Assembly (NCBI RefSeq): GCF_003001675.1
Contig: NZ_PVYW01000018.1
Span: 62,001 to 126,000 of the forward strand
Origin: Cohnella sp. SGD-V74
GTDB lineage: Bacteria; Bacillota; Bacilli; Paenibacillales; Paenibacillaceae
Direction: 5' to 3'
Length of the DNA stretch: 64,000 bases
The position numbers and the translations under genes were made by a program. A model generated the notes under the pieces. It was not told where the DNA came from, made no database searches, and was given only the letters and a program-made list of their open reading frames with translations. Each line of letters begins with the position of its first letter. The first letter of the stretch is position 1. Positions 24,872-33,956 of this stretch are shown in pieces.

Positions 24872-25099
24872 TCACTCTAATATGATCCCCCCCATCCCGC
24901 CACATTGATATACGTCAACAACTCGATATGTGTCATGCATACCGAGAAGTTCAGGATACTCAAGTGTAAACTCTTGGATCTCAGATTGATCGAACGTAAT
25001 CTTCATGTTTGTTCGAACTTCACCATCATAGTTAATGCCTTTGAGTGTACAATACATTGCTTCATTCGGGTCCACTTTCAAATAAAGATAATAGAACAT
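24872..25099 (-). CDS. Small hypothetical protein
   Basis: 75 residues from ATG 25099 behind a strong AAGGAGG site (a longer frame starts upstream without one). Sequence is acidic with features of a small beta-rich protein and ends in CGGMGGIILE. No family recognised. Its start region GATTACTATGTTCTAT is identical to that of the DNA ligase gene upstream, suggesting a duplicated translation-start segment. Confidence 0.6.
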   Translation of the reverse strand: MFYYLYLKVDPNEAMYCTLKGINYDGEVRTNMKITFDQSEIQEFTLEYPELLGMHDTYRVVDVYQCGGMGGIILE

Positions 25100-25278
25100 A
25101 GTAATCCTCCTTATATATAATTCCCAATAAAAAAGCACTCCAATGAAAGCCAAAATGGCAATCAAAGGAGTGCTTCTCCTGTTGGAGTATTAAATTAGAT
25201 TTATTTTATAATCAAAATCCAACGAAGTCAAACCCTAAGTTTGTAAAAGAGCACTTCACCTTTTCTTAAGTAAATAAG

Positions 25279-26145
25279 TTAAAGATGAATCTCTTCAAGA
25301 ACAGGTAACCGCATAAGTCCAGACTTATAGTATCCCCGGTGCTTTATGGTACAACTAATTCTTGGTTCAACATACACGAAGTCTTTATTCTCTTTTATTA
25401 TTGAGCTCTGAAGTTTAGGCCAAACCATTTTACGAGCTTTGGCTGTAACTCCAAGTTCAATCGTTCCAAGTGGCCGAATAATTCCCCGTTCTACCTTGCC
25501 AATTAGCCACTGGAAATCCCGCTTTGAAAATCCCGTAATGAGGACGTCATGAGTAACGCTGTAATTAATGACTTTTTGCCAATTCCAACTGCGTTTTCCT
25601 TTAGTTCCTGGCTCACAAGGACTTCTGCTACTTAAGTATCTACTATCGGACCGTTTTAAGACAATACCTTCTAGTCCAGATGACTTCACGATTCCAAATA
25701 ATTGGATGGCGCTCCCTTCAAAACATCGTGCTCTTGAGTAATACTCTGTATCCCTTAACTCTTTCTCCAATAGTTCTAAACGTCGTTCAAGTGGTAAGTG
25801 CATTACATTATCACCGCGGTAAAATAAAATATCGAATGCACAAACATGGATTTTATTCTTATCTTTCAGAGAATTAAATCTAGCAAGACATGCTTCGAAA
25901 TCAGGGTGCCCTCTTTCATCTGTAGATATTAGCTCAGAATCGATTATTGTACCTTTACTGATCGGTGGATTATGAAGTTCCGGAAAACGGTTGGTTACAT
26001 CTTGATTTTTACTGTACAATTTTATTTTATTCCCGTTAGATACAAGTAGCCGGATTCCATCCAATTTGAGTTGTGTCCTATAATTTTTGTCATCAAATGG
26101 AACATTGTCTATTGCATATTGCATTAACATTGGAGGATAGAACAT
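25279..26145 (-). CDS. ATP-dependent DNA ligase (short, LigD-like core)
   Basis: 288 residues from ATG 26145; an in-frame ATG lies four codons upstream. Motif I QLKLDGIR with adenylated K27, motif III HVCAFDILFYRG, motif IV GLEGIVLKR, and a C-terminal OB-fold part (SVTHDVLITGFS, RPLGTIELGV). The size matches the minimal ligase domain of LigD/plasmid and phage ligases, with no polymerase or nuclease domain and no Ku gene near. It seals nicks in duplex DNA. Stands alone; a role in NHEJ or replicon maintenance is possible. Confidence 0.85.
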   Translation of the reverse strand: MFYPPMLMQYAIDNVPFDDKNYRTQLKLDGIRLLVSNGNKIKLYSKNQDVTNRFPELHNPPISKGTIIDSELISTDERGHPDFEACLARFNSLKDKNKIHVCAFDILFYRGDNVMHLPLERRLELLEKELRDTEYYSRARCFEGSAIQLFGIVKSSGLEGIVLKRSDSRYLSSRSPCEPGTKGKRSWNWQKVINYSVTHDVLITGFSKRDFQWLIGKVERGIIRPLGTIELGVTAKARKMVWPKLQSSIIKENKDFVYVEPRISCTIKHRGYYKSGLMRLPVLEEIHL

Positions 26146-26157
26146 AGTAATCACCAT

Positions 26158-27110
26158 AATAAGAGTAACATTTACGTGAGAATCAGTATATTGGTGGGTG
26201 ATGGGTTTATTATCAATTTATGACATTTAGAAATAACGCCTGGCCTCTTCTTTATTCGCGCTATCGTCCTACAGTTTTTTTGGTTGCGATCGTCTATTCT
26301 TCTTCTTTCAGTACTTTCAAAAAACAGGATGTACCGCGGCAGTCATTATGTTCTGTCGTACAGCTAAGAATCAATCTCCTAGCCGCACCCCACTTCATTC
26401 TGAGACTGAACTTTGTAACGTTTGCTTCTGGCCGATGTGTCTTATGCTTCCGAAGAGATTCGCTTCTTACCGTCGCTGTCGGAGATGCTGCAGCTATTGC
26501 TTTGCAAGATCCATTCATCCATGCCCATTTGCCAGCAGCCCCCTCGTCGTCACCTACTTTACTTTACGGTCTACCAGCTGCCCTTCTCTAACGGGCGTCA
26601 CAGATAGCAAATAGCTTCACCGCAGAGGATCAAAGTTCGGTCCTCTCTGGTCACAGCTAAGTCAGGAGATCTTGAAAGATCAAACCAATGCTGAACGGTT
26701 ATGTGCGGATGCACAACAGATGCCAGCCAAATATTCGTCTTAGTTTTGATCTCGAAAGTCAGTTGAGTACTTACAGAGAGCAATGGTCAAATCGTGGCTT
26801 CTAGCTTTTTTCTCCCTCCTACTTTCCTGTAGCCGTCTCCCTCTCTTGCCCCCCAAACCCTCATCCTCGTAACCAGGACTTCAGTTATACCAATCTTCGT
26901 TTCCAGCCCCTCTCATTCTATGATAGTGGCCTCCCGACGCATATGTAGATCCCTACAACTGATTTGTCGTTTATGATTTTCCTCCTTTCTACTGGTATTT
27001 TCACTTTAAGCCCCCCCTTGGTTTTAAGAGAATGTTTGCACACTTTGTTCTCAATTGACCAAATGATTCATCTTCATGAAACATACAAAACTGGTTTGTT
27101 TAATTCTCTC
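26158..27110. other. Long gap without recognised gene
   Basis: Roughly 950 bp of low-information sequence; short frames on both strands look like chance. C-runs and mixed GC patches at 26200-26960 suggest decayed DNA. No promoter or RNA was recognised. Confidence 0.5.
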
Positions 27111-27111
27111 G

Positions 27112-27395
27112 GAGTAGTTTCTCTATTAGTTACTATATTAGAAACCATACTTTAGACCATATTTTAATTGAGAAAATTGACTGGCTATTATTCTTCATAG
27201 CCTGATTTCATGACAATACCCTACTCTTTATGGACCATTTTGATATTCTGCCACAGGTAATCGGTCTGATTTGTATTTATAGTATCTAAATAGGAAACTA
27301 TTATTATAACCTTATTATATATGATGATACCCCGACTGGTGACATTACATTTCTTTATAGATACCATTATAGTTTCTATATTAGTATCTATAAAA
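27112..27395. repeat. Iteron cluster TAGTWTCTA / TAGTTACTA (candidate tubC, left)
   Basis: Short near-palindromic elements: TAGTTTCT (27115), TAGTTACTA (27127), TTAGAAACCATA (27138, inverted), TAGTATCTA (27280), AGGAAACTA (27292, inverted), TAGATACCA (27358, inverted), TAGTTTCTA (27370), TAGTATCTA (27382). The same elements recur upstream of tubR at 32106-32414. TubR proteins bind clustered short repeats as a centromere, so this is a candidate second binding region. Confidence 0.5.
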
Positions 27396-27499
27396 CCATC
27401 ATGAGCACCTCTTTTATTCTTGCATGTGTCCACCCTCCCTTTCAGCATGTAGATAGCTACACCTTCAAAAAATGTGCCAAAAACACAAATATTCCGATA

Positions 27500-27734
27500 T
27501 GTAGACCCTCTACACATCACAGGTATATACCTACACCATCAACAGAATACATCTACACTCTTTAATGTATCTACTTACATTTCTGATTGAATACACCTTC
27601 ACTAATGTATATATACATATACCCGTTTCTATGTATCCACATACCCTTATTTTGTAGAGGAATTACATGAACTGTTGTATTTGTGTATAATAGAGGTGGA
27701 TACATCTGCACATTGGATATGTAGACCCTCTACA
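27500..27734 (+). promoter_or_regulatory. tubY promoter with TGTAGA-CCC-TCTACA dyads
   Basis: Perfect 15-bp dyad TGTAGACCCTCTACA at 27500-27514 and again at 27720-27734, with related ATGTATCTAC and GTATATACC elements between. A -10 box (GTGTATAATAG, about 27683) lies between the two copies. Placement around the promoter of the MerR-like gene suggests autoregulation or a complex operator. Confidence 0.55.
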
Positions 27735-27762
27735 TATTGAGATAAAGGAGAGTGTTTTCTCT

Positions 27763-28620
27763 ATGTATGAAAATGAATATTCTCTTGGTCCAGAGGCACT
27801 TGATCAACTACGCGCTTATTCAATTAAAGATTTCTCAGAGCTAGTTGGTGTGCCACAAACAACACTTAGAAAATGGGAGGAAGTGCTAGGAGAAGCCTTT
27901 CGAGTGCCACGAGACGCACAAAATCAAAGATTTTACACAAAAAAACATGAATTATGGGTCGCTAAAATTAATAAATGGCGCGATGAAAAGGACCTTGGAT
28001 TGCCTTTAATTAAAGAACTACTCCTAGAAATGCAAAGTCTGGAGAGAGATAATCCTCAATTTGAAACGAATGCTAATGAGTTGGCTATCATGGGACAGCA
28101 GGGTGGACTGCATCAGAATAATCAACTAGCTGATCTTTCTAGAAATTTTGATGACAAAATCAAGCTTGTTGTGTCACACATGGAAGACCTTCTTTATAAA
28201 TTTAACCAAGAAAATAGGGAATTCCTAAAAGAAGAACTGAGTCGGATAAGGAACGAGAACAATGATCAGATAGAAAACATTGAAAAGAAGCTGACAACAG
28301 TAACAAAAGCACAAGAAGAAACAATGAGATCATTGCTTGAAGAGAACACTGCCATGATAAAGAATTCCCTTACTAAAAGTGAAAATCAAAAATCAGATGA
28401 AGAGAGATCAATCGAATTAAGACAGGCCCTTCACAATGAACTCGCGCTATCCAGAAGAGTTCATCAACGACTTAGAATGGAAGCAATTGAGGCTTGGAAC
28501 AAGAATCCAGTTAAAACAGGCCTCTTCAAAAAAAAAGAAGATCTATCAGCTAAAACTCTATTTATAGAGGAATTCATAGCCAACAGAATTGAGGAAGAGT
28601 ACAAAAAGGAAATAACATAA
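27763..28620 (+). CDS. tubY: TubY-like MerR-HTH/coiled-coil plasmid partition regulator
   Basis: 285 residues. N-terminal MerR-type helix-turn-helix (YSIKDFSELVGVPQTTLRKWEE, residues 19-40, wing to about 75), then a long coiled coil (about 115-215, KFNQENREFLKEELSRIRNE onward) and a basic C-terminal part. This is the layout of TubY, the third component of type III (TubZ) partition systems, where it modulates TubZ filaments and the TubR-DNA complex. It lies 1.6 kb from tubZ, in convergent orientation, instead of beside it. RacA/MerR-type chromosome-anchoring proteins are an alternative, but the tubZ-tubR context supports TubY. AAGGAGAG precedes the ATG. Confidence 0.7.
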   Translation: MYENEYSLGPEALDQLRAYSIKDFSELVGVPQTTLRKWEEVLGEAFRVPRDAQNQRFYTKKHELWVAKINKWRDEKDLGLPLIKELLLEMQSLERDNPQFETNANELAIMGQQGGLHQNNQLADLSRNFDDKIKLVVSHMEDLLYKFNQENREFLKEELSRIRNENNDQIENIEKKLTTVTKAQEETMRSLLEENTAMIKNSLTKSENQKSDEERSIELRQALHNELALSRRVHQRLRMEAIEAWNKNPVKTGLFKKKEDLSAKTLFIEEFIANRIEEEYKKEIT

Positions 28621-28633
28621 GGTTTAAAGGAAA

Positions 28634-28664
28634 GGCACAGGTTTTGATACCTGTGTCTTTTTTT
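28634..28664 (+). terminator. Intrinsic terminator of tubY
   Basis: GGCACAGGT / ACCTGTGTC stem with a TTTGAT loop and an eight-T run. Confidence 0.9.
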
Positions 28665-28689
28665 CTCAGTGAATTGAGTAGCAGATGGG

Positions 28690-30150
28690 AGAGGGGGATG
28701 CGCGATAAACTAGGCCAAGGAGGGAATGGGTTCCTGCAGACTAGCGGTCCGGGGGTGTAAATGAGGTCGCGACGTGCGAGAAGGGAGCCAGAAAAGAGTC
28801 AGGAGGGAGGGCTAAAATTGCAGCGGCCCACGTGAAGGACATTTAGAGGATTTGAGCCAAATATGACGCCCGGTAATCACTCACAAGTTTACCGAACATG
28901 CCATGAACTGCACGGGTGATCGCCTGGAGAAATGGGGGCCCGGGTATTAAGTTTTACCTAAATGGCTATTATTAGACGGCCTCGGATCTTCGGAGAATAC
29001 TGGCTTCGCGATCTGCGCCGGTGATAGCTTCCAGCTCCCCGTAACTGGCTGCTCGGGACTTTGTTCGTCTAGGGAAGCCCGGATCCTCGATCAGAGCACC
29101 GACGATAGCATTCAACTCGCGCAACTACAATTCACGACTTTCGTTCGCCAGTAGGGCAAAACCCGGTAATCGATGCTCTTAGGTGACAGCATTTAGATCG
29201 TTCGTGCAGCAGCAGTTCGCGACTTGATTCGCCAGTGGCGAAGCCCGACTCCGCGATCAGCGCGCCTATGACAACGGCCAGATCGCGCAGATCCAGTTCA
29301 CAACTTGGTGCGCCAAGGGGCGAAGCCCGACTTCGTGAACGGGCGCCATCATGTGACAGGATTGCGCCATGTCTTCCCGGAGTTGTTCTCTCGCGCTGCC
29401 CCCGATCTCCTGCGATAGATTCAAATGCAGCTTCTGTAGCTCTTCCGAAGCCTATTGCGTGGCCAGTTTGTCTAACCTCGATTCGCTGTAAAAATGCGAT
29501 CGGCCTGCGCAAGCACATGCCGCTGATCGGGGAGCTGCACCTCGAATCCGGATAATCCTTTTTTTTCGTGGAAGTCGATTACGTTCGCCTTTCGACTCTC
29601 CGTACTTCTCGCGATCTCAGAAACCGAGCGACTGAAGCCTGCTATGGGCTTCCTCTGCCCGCTGTTCGAGCTTCCGGCACTTTTTCCCTCTCCGATTTGC
29701 TGAACACGCGATTCAAGGGCGTAGAGCCTTTCATAGCGTCCTTACTAATGATCCAGAGTGCGGTAATGGTAGTCCGCCGCTTCAAACGGCTTCATCTCGG
29801 CCTTCAAGCGCTTCTCACGCTCCTGCAGCTGTGTTCCCGTTCCCGAACGGCTTTGACCGTTGGCCATCTGGCCGATAAACTACTCGGCTGCAGTCAACAC
29901 CTTCTGTTCTTCCGGAGAGACATTGAACCGTTTGTAGTCGCGATACTGGGCCAGATCCACCCGCATTCTCCGCGTGAATAAGTTCGTTCTTCGTCCGGCG
30001 TCGCCTCGTCCCGTTTCTCCATCGCGACAGCGACGTCTTACGACTCGCACAGTTGCACTCGCGTCTTACTTCATACAGGCGTAGCCGGGCTAAGATATCG
30101 ATGCTCCAGTGACAGCGTCCGGATCGGACGTATTTAATAAAAAACGTCAT
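28690..30150. repeat. Large degenerate tandem repeat region (R3)
   Basis: About 1.4 kb with no credible gene. Clearest units start at 29061, 29140, 29224 and 29305 (spacings 79, 84 and 81 bp), each with TTCGCCAGTGGCGAAGCCCG-like and CGCGATCAGCGCGCC-like segments followed by ACGGCCAGATCGCGCAG. More diverged pieces extend to about 30120. The long frames present here are a by-product of the GC-rich repeat. It separates tubY from tubZ. Confidence 0.6.
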
Positions 30151-30171
30151 ACTATGCCATAAAAAAGAAAA

Positions 30172-30192
30172 CCTCCCTGATATGAAGGGAGG
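30172..30192 (-). terminator. Intrinsic terminator of tubRZ
   Basis: On the minus strand CCTCCCT / AGGGAGG stem followed by TTTTCTTTTTT, 15 bp past the tubZ stop. Confidence 0.9.
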
Positions 30193-30206
30193 GGGAAGAG
30201 CTTGAA

Positions 30207-31649
30207 TTAAAGATCTTCTGGAGTTATATCGGAGAAGTCGAAATCTTCGTCAACTTCTGGAGTATCTGAAGTATCCGTAATATCGCTATCCTTTATCTCA
30301 ATGCCCATCTCTGAGAGCATATCAATATCATCGAAATCAAATTCTTCAGCTGCCACTGCAATCTGAGAGATACCCTCCGTCTTGAAACGAATTTTTTGTT
30401 GCTTCTTCATAAACTCTTCGTATTCTTCTACAAGACCGATTGAAAGCCTTGTAGGAAGAGCTTCTGCTTTATAGAAGGTATAAATTGTTGCGTTATATTG
30501 ATTATGTTCATTCAAGAAACCAGAGAAAATTGTCCCTTGGAGTGGCAATCTGCTGCTAATCTCCTCCTTGGCATCATCAATAAAAGAACTGCCGATATGA
30601 TTTAACTCAGGAGGAATAATGGCTAACAGTCCAACATGAAATACTTTTGCATAGGATTTGGTTTCCTCGTTTTCAGTTTCTTCTTCAAGTCTAATCGGAT
30701 CGTGGAAATTGTTCGATTCCAGAGAGGACAAGAATAATTGCTTTAATTCAGTAGCATTTGTTACAGTCTTTGCGTTTTGCTCGACTCTATTAAGAATAAG
30801 GCAGCCATTGTGCTCCATAATAACACGTCTGAAATCATTTGAATCTATCGTAACCGAGGTCCCGCCAATATTTGATCCAACGTTGATTTCATGGAAGATG
30901 CTTGAAAGTTCGGCATTGGCAAAATCGCGGTAATTGTTATATCTTCCATCACTTGAAATGCTTTGAAACCGATCATAAAACATTTGATTATCTGCAAAAA
31001 TAGTAAATGCTATACCCTTAGTTTTGTTCTTAGTTATTTCCCATATTTTTGACGCAAATGAGCTTACCTGCCTTAAAACATCAGGTCCGTCACTGCGCGT
31101 TGGAATCGTGACAATTACGCCTACTTTCTTATACTTGTGTCTTACTTGTTGAAATGCCTCTACCTGGTACTTTCTTACATTGCGAGAGAATTCCTCGTGT
31201 CCAACATTCTCTTTAATCTCAAGCAACTTGGCTTTCAGCAAACTATTGTTATGATGATCATGAAACTCTTCTATTGCTTTAATAATTGTTGAGGTTCCGG
31301 AACCACCACCAAGACCTGCAATAAACAAAGTCAATTCATCAGTCGGTTTTACTTTATTACGTATGAAGTCTCGCAAAATGGCACGAGCGTTTTCATTCTC
31401 CTCAAGCACGCGTAACCCTTTCTCCGGATCTTTGCCCATCCCGCCTAGTTTCAATGAAACACGATTTTCCAACGGGATATGTTTTAGTTCCGCCAAATCT
31501 CCATCATTTGAATTTAGAGCATGAGTTACATAAACTGTTTTTCCGTCAGCAGTCTTAAATCCGGCAAACTTATCAGCAATCCTCGATCCTGCCTGGCCAA
31601 AACCTACTACCGTGGTAGCGATAGAAGGGAGGGCTCTTCTGAAATCCAT
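30207..31649 (-). CDS. tubZ: TubZ, tubulin/FtsZ-like plasmid partition GTPase
   Basis: 480 residues. Tubulin-family GTPase: T1 VVGFGQAGSRIADKF (residues 14-28), T4 signature LGGGSGTS (113-120), and T7-type region IPTRSDGPDVLRQ. The C-terminal tail is strongly acidic (DFDDID, DEDFDFSD), matching the tails used by TubZ to contact TubR. TubZ forms treadmilling filaments that pull TubR-bound centromere DNA apart. Gene order tubR-tubZ with a 22-nt gap and shared terminator is the standard operon. Distinguished from FtsZ by its T4 sequence, tail and neighbours. Confidence 0.9.
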   Translation of the reverse strand: MDFRRALPSIATTVVGFGQAGSRIADKFAGFKTADGKTVYVTHALNSNDGDLAELKHIPLENRVSLKLGGMGKDPEKGLRVLEENENARAILRDFIRNKVKPTDELTLFIAGLGGGSGTSTIIKAIEEFHDHHNNSLLKAKLLEIKENVGHEEFSRNVRKYQVEAFQQVRHKYKKVGVIVTIPTRSDGPDVLRQVSSFASKIWEITKNKTKGIAFTIFADNQMFYDRFQSISSDGRYNNYRDFANAELSSIFHEINVGSNIGGTSVTIDSNDFRRVIMEHNGCLILNRVEQNAKTVTNATELKQLFLSSLESNNFHDPIRLEEETENEETKSYAKVFHVGLLAIIPPELNHIGSSFIDDAKEEISSRLPLQGTIFSGFLNEHNQYNATIYTFYKAEALPTRLSIGLVEEYEEFMKKQQKIRFKTEGISQIAVAAEEFDFDDIDMLSEMGIEIKDSDITDTSDTPEVDEDFDFSDITPEDL

Positions 31650-31671
31650 TGAAACATCTCCTTTTCATTGT

Positions 31672-32091
31672 TTATTGCTCTTTCTTTCTACGAACAATTT
31701 CTTTTGCGATTTGCCGACCTCTACGTGAAATATATATAAGCTTAGAAGGGGGAACGCTAACAAAATAACAAAGGGACATCTTAAGTAATGTATCCGTTAT
31801 TCGTTCAACGTGCTTTCGATCGATATTCGTTTTTTCAATATTGAACTTTTTGGATTTATTCTTTTTTTGCTGGACACGTCTTTCTAAAACAATTGAATCA
31901 GCAAGTCCTTTAATCGAGATACCAGACATGACCTCTTCGTCCTTATTAATATCAGCGTGTTTAGCGATATGTAATAGAACACGTTTTAAAGGGAGGTCAG
32001 TTTCTACGATGTCAGTTAACATAGCTACTTGTTGTTCGCTTAAATCAACATCACTGTATTTCTGATTGAGATACGCATCGATGGATACCAC
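31672..32091 (-). CDS. tubR: TubR centromere-binding winged-helix protein
   Basis: 139-residue basic protein with a winged-helix profile (LPLKRVLLHIAKHADINKDEEV; KHVERITDTLLKMSLCYFV; IYISRRGRQIAKEIVRRKK). The TubR family is poorly conserved, so the call rests on size, position directly before tubZ, basic C-terminus and the repeat array upstream. GTG start; the AGGGG run is very close to it, so a slightly different start is possible. Confidence 0.75.
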   Translation of the reverse strand: MVSIDAYLNQKYSDVDLSEQQVAMLTDIVETDLPLKRVLLHIAKHADINKDEEVMSGISIKGLADSIVLERRVQQKKNKSKKFNIEKTNIDRKHVERITDTLLKMSLCYFVSVPPSKLIYISRRGRQIAKEIVRRKKEQ

Positions 32092-32105
32092 CCCCTTATC
32101 AATTC

Positions 32106-32414
32106 TAGTTTCTCATTAAGTTTCTACAATATAAATTATAATCGAAATTGTATCGGAATAGCAATAAATCCCCTTTTGTTCTAGGGATTTTTTATAGTTA
32201 CTACGTTTTTTATTCTGAATAGATACTATATATTATTTTGAACAATTTTTCATTATTTTCACACAAACGTCATCCAGTTATAACCATTCCCTATAATCCA
32301 TCAGAATTTTTGTTAAGTTTGATAGTGATACTCATGTATTTCAGAATCAATAGTTACTATTAATTATCCCTTAATTTTATTGAGTTAATTGCACTTTGAT
32401 GTGCATAGTTTCTA
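32106..32414. repeat. Candidate centromere tubC upstream of tubR
   Basis: AT-rich array with TAGTTTCT (32106), AGTTTCTA (32119), TAGTTACTA (32195), TAGATACTA (32220, inverted), GATAGTGATAC (32321), TAGTTACTA (32351) and TAGTTTCTA (32406). The same element is found 4.7 kb away at 27112-27395. Type III partition loci place their TubR-binding iterons exactly here. Confidence 0.65.
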
Positions 32415-32419
32415 ATCAA

Positions 32420-33300
32420 GATACTTATTTGAAGTTATCAGGGAAGAAAAATGTAATAAATATGATATTCAGTTTTGAAACTTTCATTGTGATTCAAGAA
32501 ACATATGAAGTCAGAATGAAAGGCAATGGGGTTGTGCCGATCAGTCTGATCATAATTAGACCTCTATATCCAAGTGTTCATTATCAAAATAATAGATCTC
32601 TTACGAAACTCAACTCGCTCCCCAATTCGCTGTTAATAGAGAAGACAGACCTCTCTACCAATGTAATATCCGTAATTTTACATTCATCCGGAATTTAGAG
32701 GAAAACTAGTGTTATGACAAAATGACAAACTGGGATTTCAATAAGTGCAAATAAAATCGCTCGTTTACAGAACAGTATGAATTCTTAGTTCACATATTCG
32801 TATGTCCAGCATCTGAACTTGCGTGAGTTATTGTTGACCCATTTCAACACCTCTATTCTCAAAGACTCTGGCACTCTAATAGCTAACAATTCAAGAAACC
32901 ATCTTGACGCTCAATTCAGAAGTTAAACAGATCAAGCAATACTGTTGAACACTTATATTTGAAAAAAATATTTATTATTTTTATTGCCTTTCTTATTGCT
33001 TGTTTTTCCCTTCCCTAAAACCACTGTCAATCCCATATATATCAAGGGCTGATAGCTTTAATTGAACTTACAATATGCCGATACTTTTCTGCTTTAATTT
33101 TCCTTACCTGTTTTTCTATCTGTAAAGCGCAACTAATTAGGAATCCCCAAAGGGATAAGGTTAATAAAGAAAATAGTTTCGGTTGAACCAAAACTAAGAC
33201 AAAGAAGGGAGCGGCTAGGAGCAATATACACAATCCGACAATTATTTGCTATTTTAGGCTGTAGGTAATATTAACCATGTCTAATTGAGGAGGGTGGTGT
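32420..33300. other. Gap with no firm gene
   Basis: About 880 bp AT-rich DNA. A minus-strand TTG frame at 33042-33233 encodes a 63-residue hydrophobic peptide (LLLAAPFFVLVLV) but has no ribosome site; I leave it as doubtful. A plus-strand 100-codon frame at 32396 has chance-like composition. Confidence 0.4.
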
Positions 33301-33306
33301 ACAGGT

Positions 33307-33956
33307 TTGTCAAAAGATGAAGCGTTAGGCTCAAACGAAAATGAATCATTGTCCCCAAGTAGTTTTTCTGATTCGAAGTCCAAATTACCTAAAGCGGACC
33401 ATGCTCTCTCGTATCCAGAAATGAAAGATGCGCGGTCGGCAAATACGTTCATGATCCATAACGGAACCGCTTCCCGCTCCGGGGGAAAATCCCCATTTGG
33501 GATCGACGATATTCCACTTGGGGGGCACACCCCAAAAGGGAACGATTTACCAGTAGGGGACCGACGTCCCCATCCGGGGACAAAGATGATGAGGACTGGG
33601 AGTGGGATATCAAGCTGCGGGTATCCCGTCGAGCGCTGCTGAAAGAGGAAAGGGATCTGAAGTGGCAAATTATTGACACCATTCACACGCCGGATGAACG
33701 TGTCGTAGCCAAGATCGTAGCCAAGGCGCCTGGCAAGAACAGCTATCTGATTCAAGTCGTATCCAGCGGGATTGTGATCATCGGAAATCTGCAAAAGCCG
33801 CTCAGCGAACAGTACCGGTATTCCAATCTGCCGCAAGGACTGACTGTTCAAGCCGTTATTCAGAGTTTGGATAAAGAGAATCAAAGAGGAAAAGCGCGGA
33901 TTTTCCGACTTAACCCAACTGCAAATCAAGCTGGCGGACGATATGGAAGCTTCTAA
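33307..33956 (+). pseudogene. Split gene before Replic_Relax: two frames joined by a -1 shift
   Basis: TTG 33307 with GAGGAGGG upstream opens a hydrophilic, Ser/Asp/Pro-rich frame. Near 33573 the protein-like reading moves to the -1 frame: SGDKDDEDWEWDIKLRVSRR, then an ordered domain (IIDTIHTPDERVVAKI, YLIQVVSSGIVIIG) to the stop at 33956. The second frame is closed upstream by TAA at 33459 and has no ATG, GTG or TTG before the ordered domain. So either a single-base indel has split the gene or a -1 ribosomal frameshift in the GGGG run at 33576-33579 joins it. The N-terminal part contains repeated hairpin-prone CCC(A/C)...GGG blocks. Function unknown; overlaps the start of the next gene, so it is in one operon with it. 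Confidence 0.5.

Noticed and set aside
26220..26783. Frames of 60-120 codons in the gap after the ligase gene
   Set aside because: No ribosome sites, mutually overlapping in three frames, no family resemblance.
27112..27740. Possible CRISPR array
   Set aside because: Repeats are 9-15 bp, irregularly spaced and partly inverted; no cas genes. They fit protein-binding sites.
29132..29981. Overlapping frames of 106-137 codons on both strands
   Set aside because: They lie in GC-rich degenerate tandem repeats, lack starts with ribosome sites and resemble each other only through the repeat.
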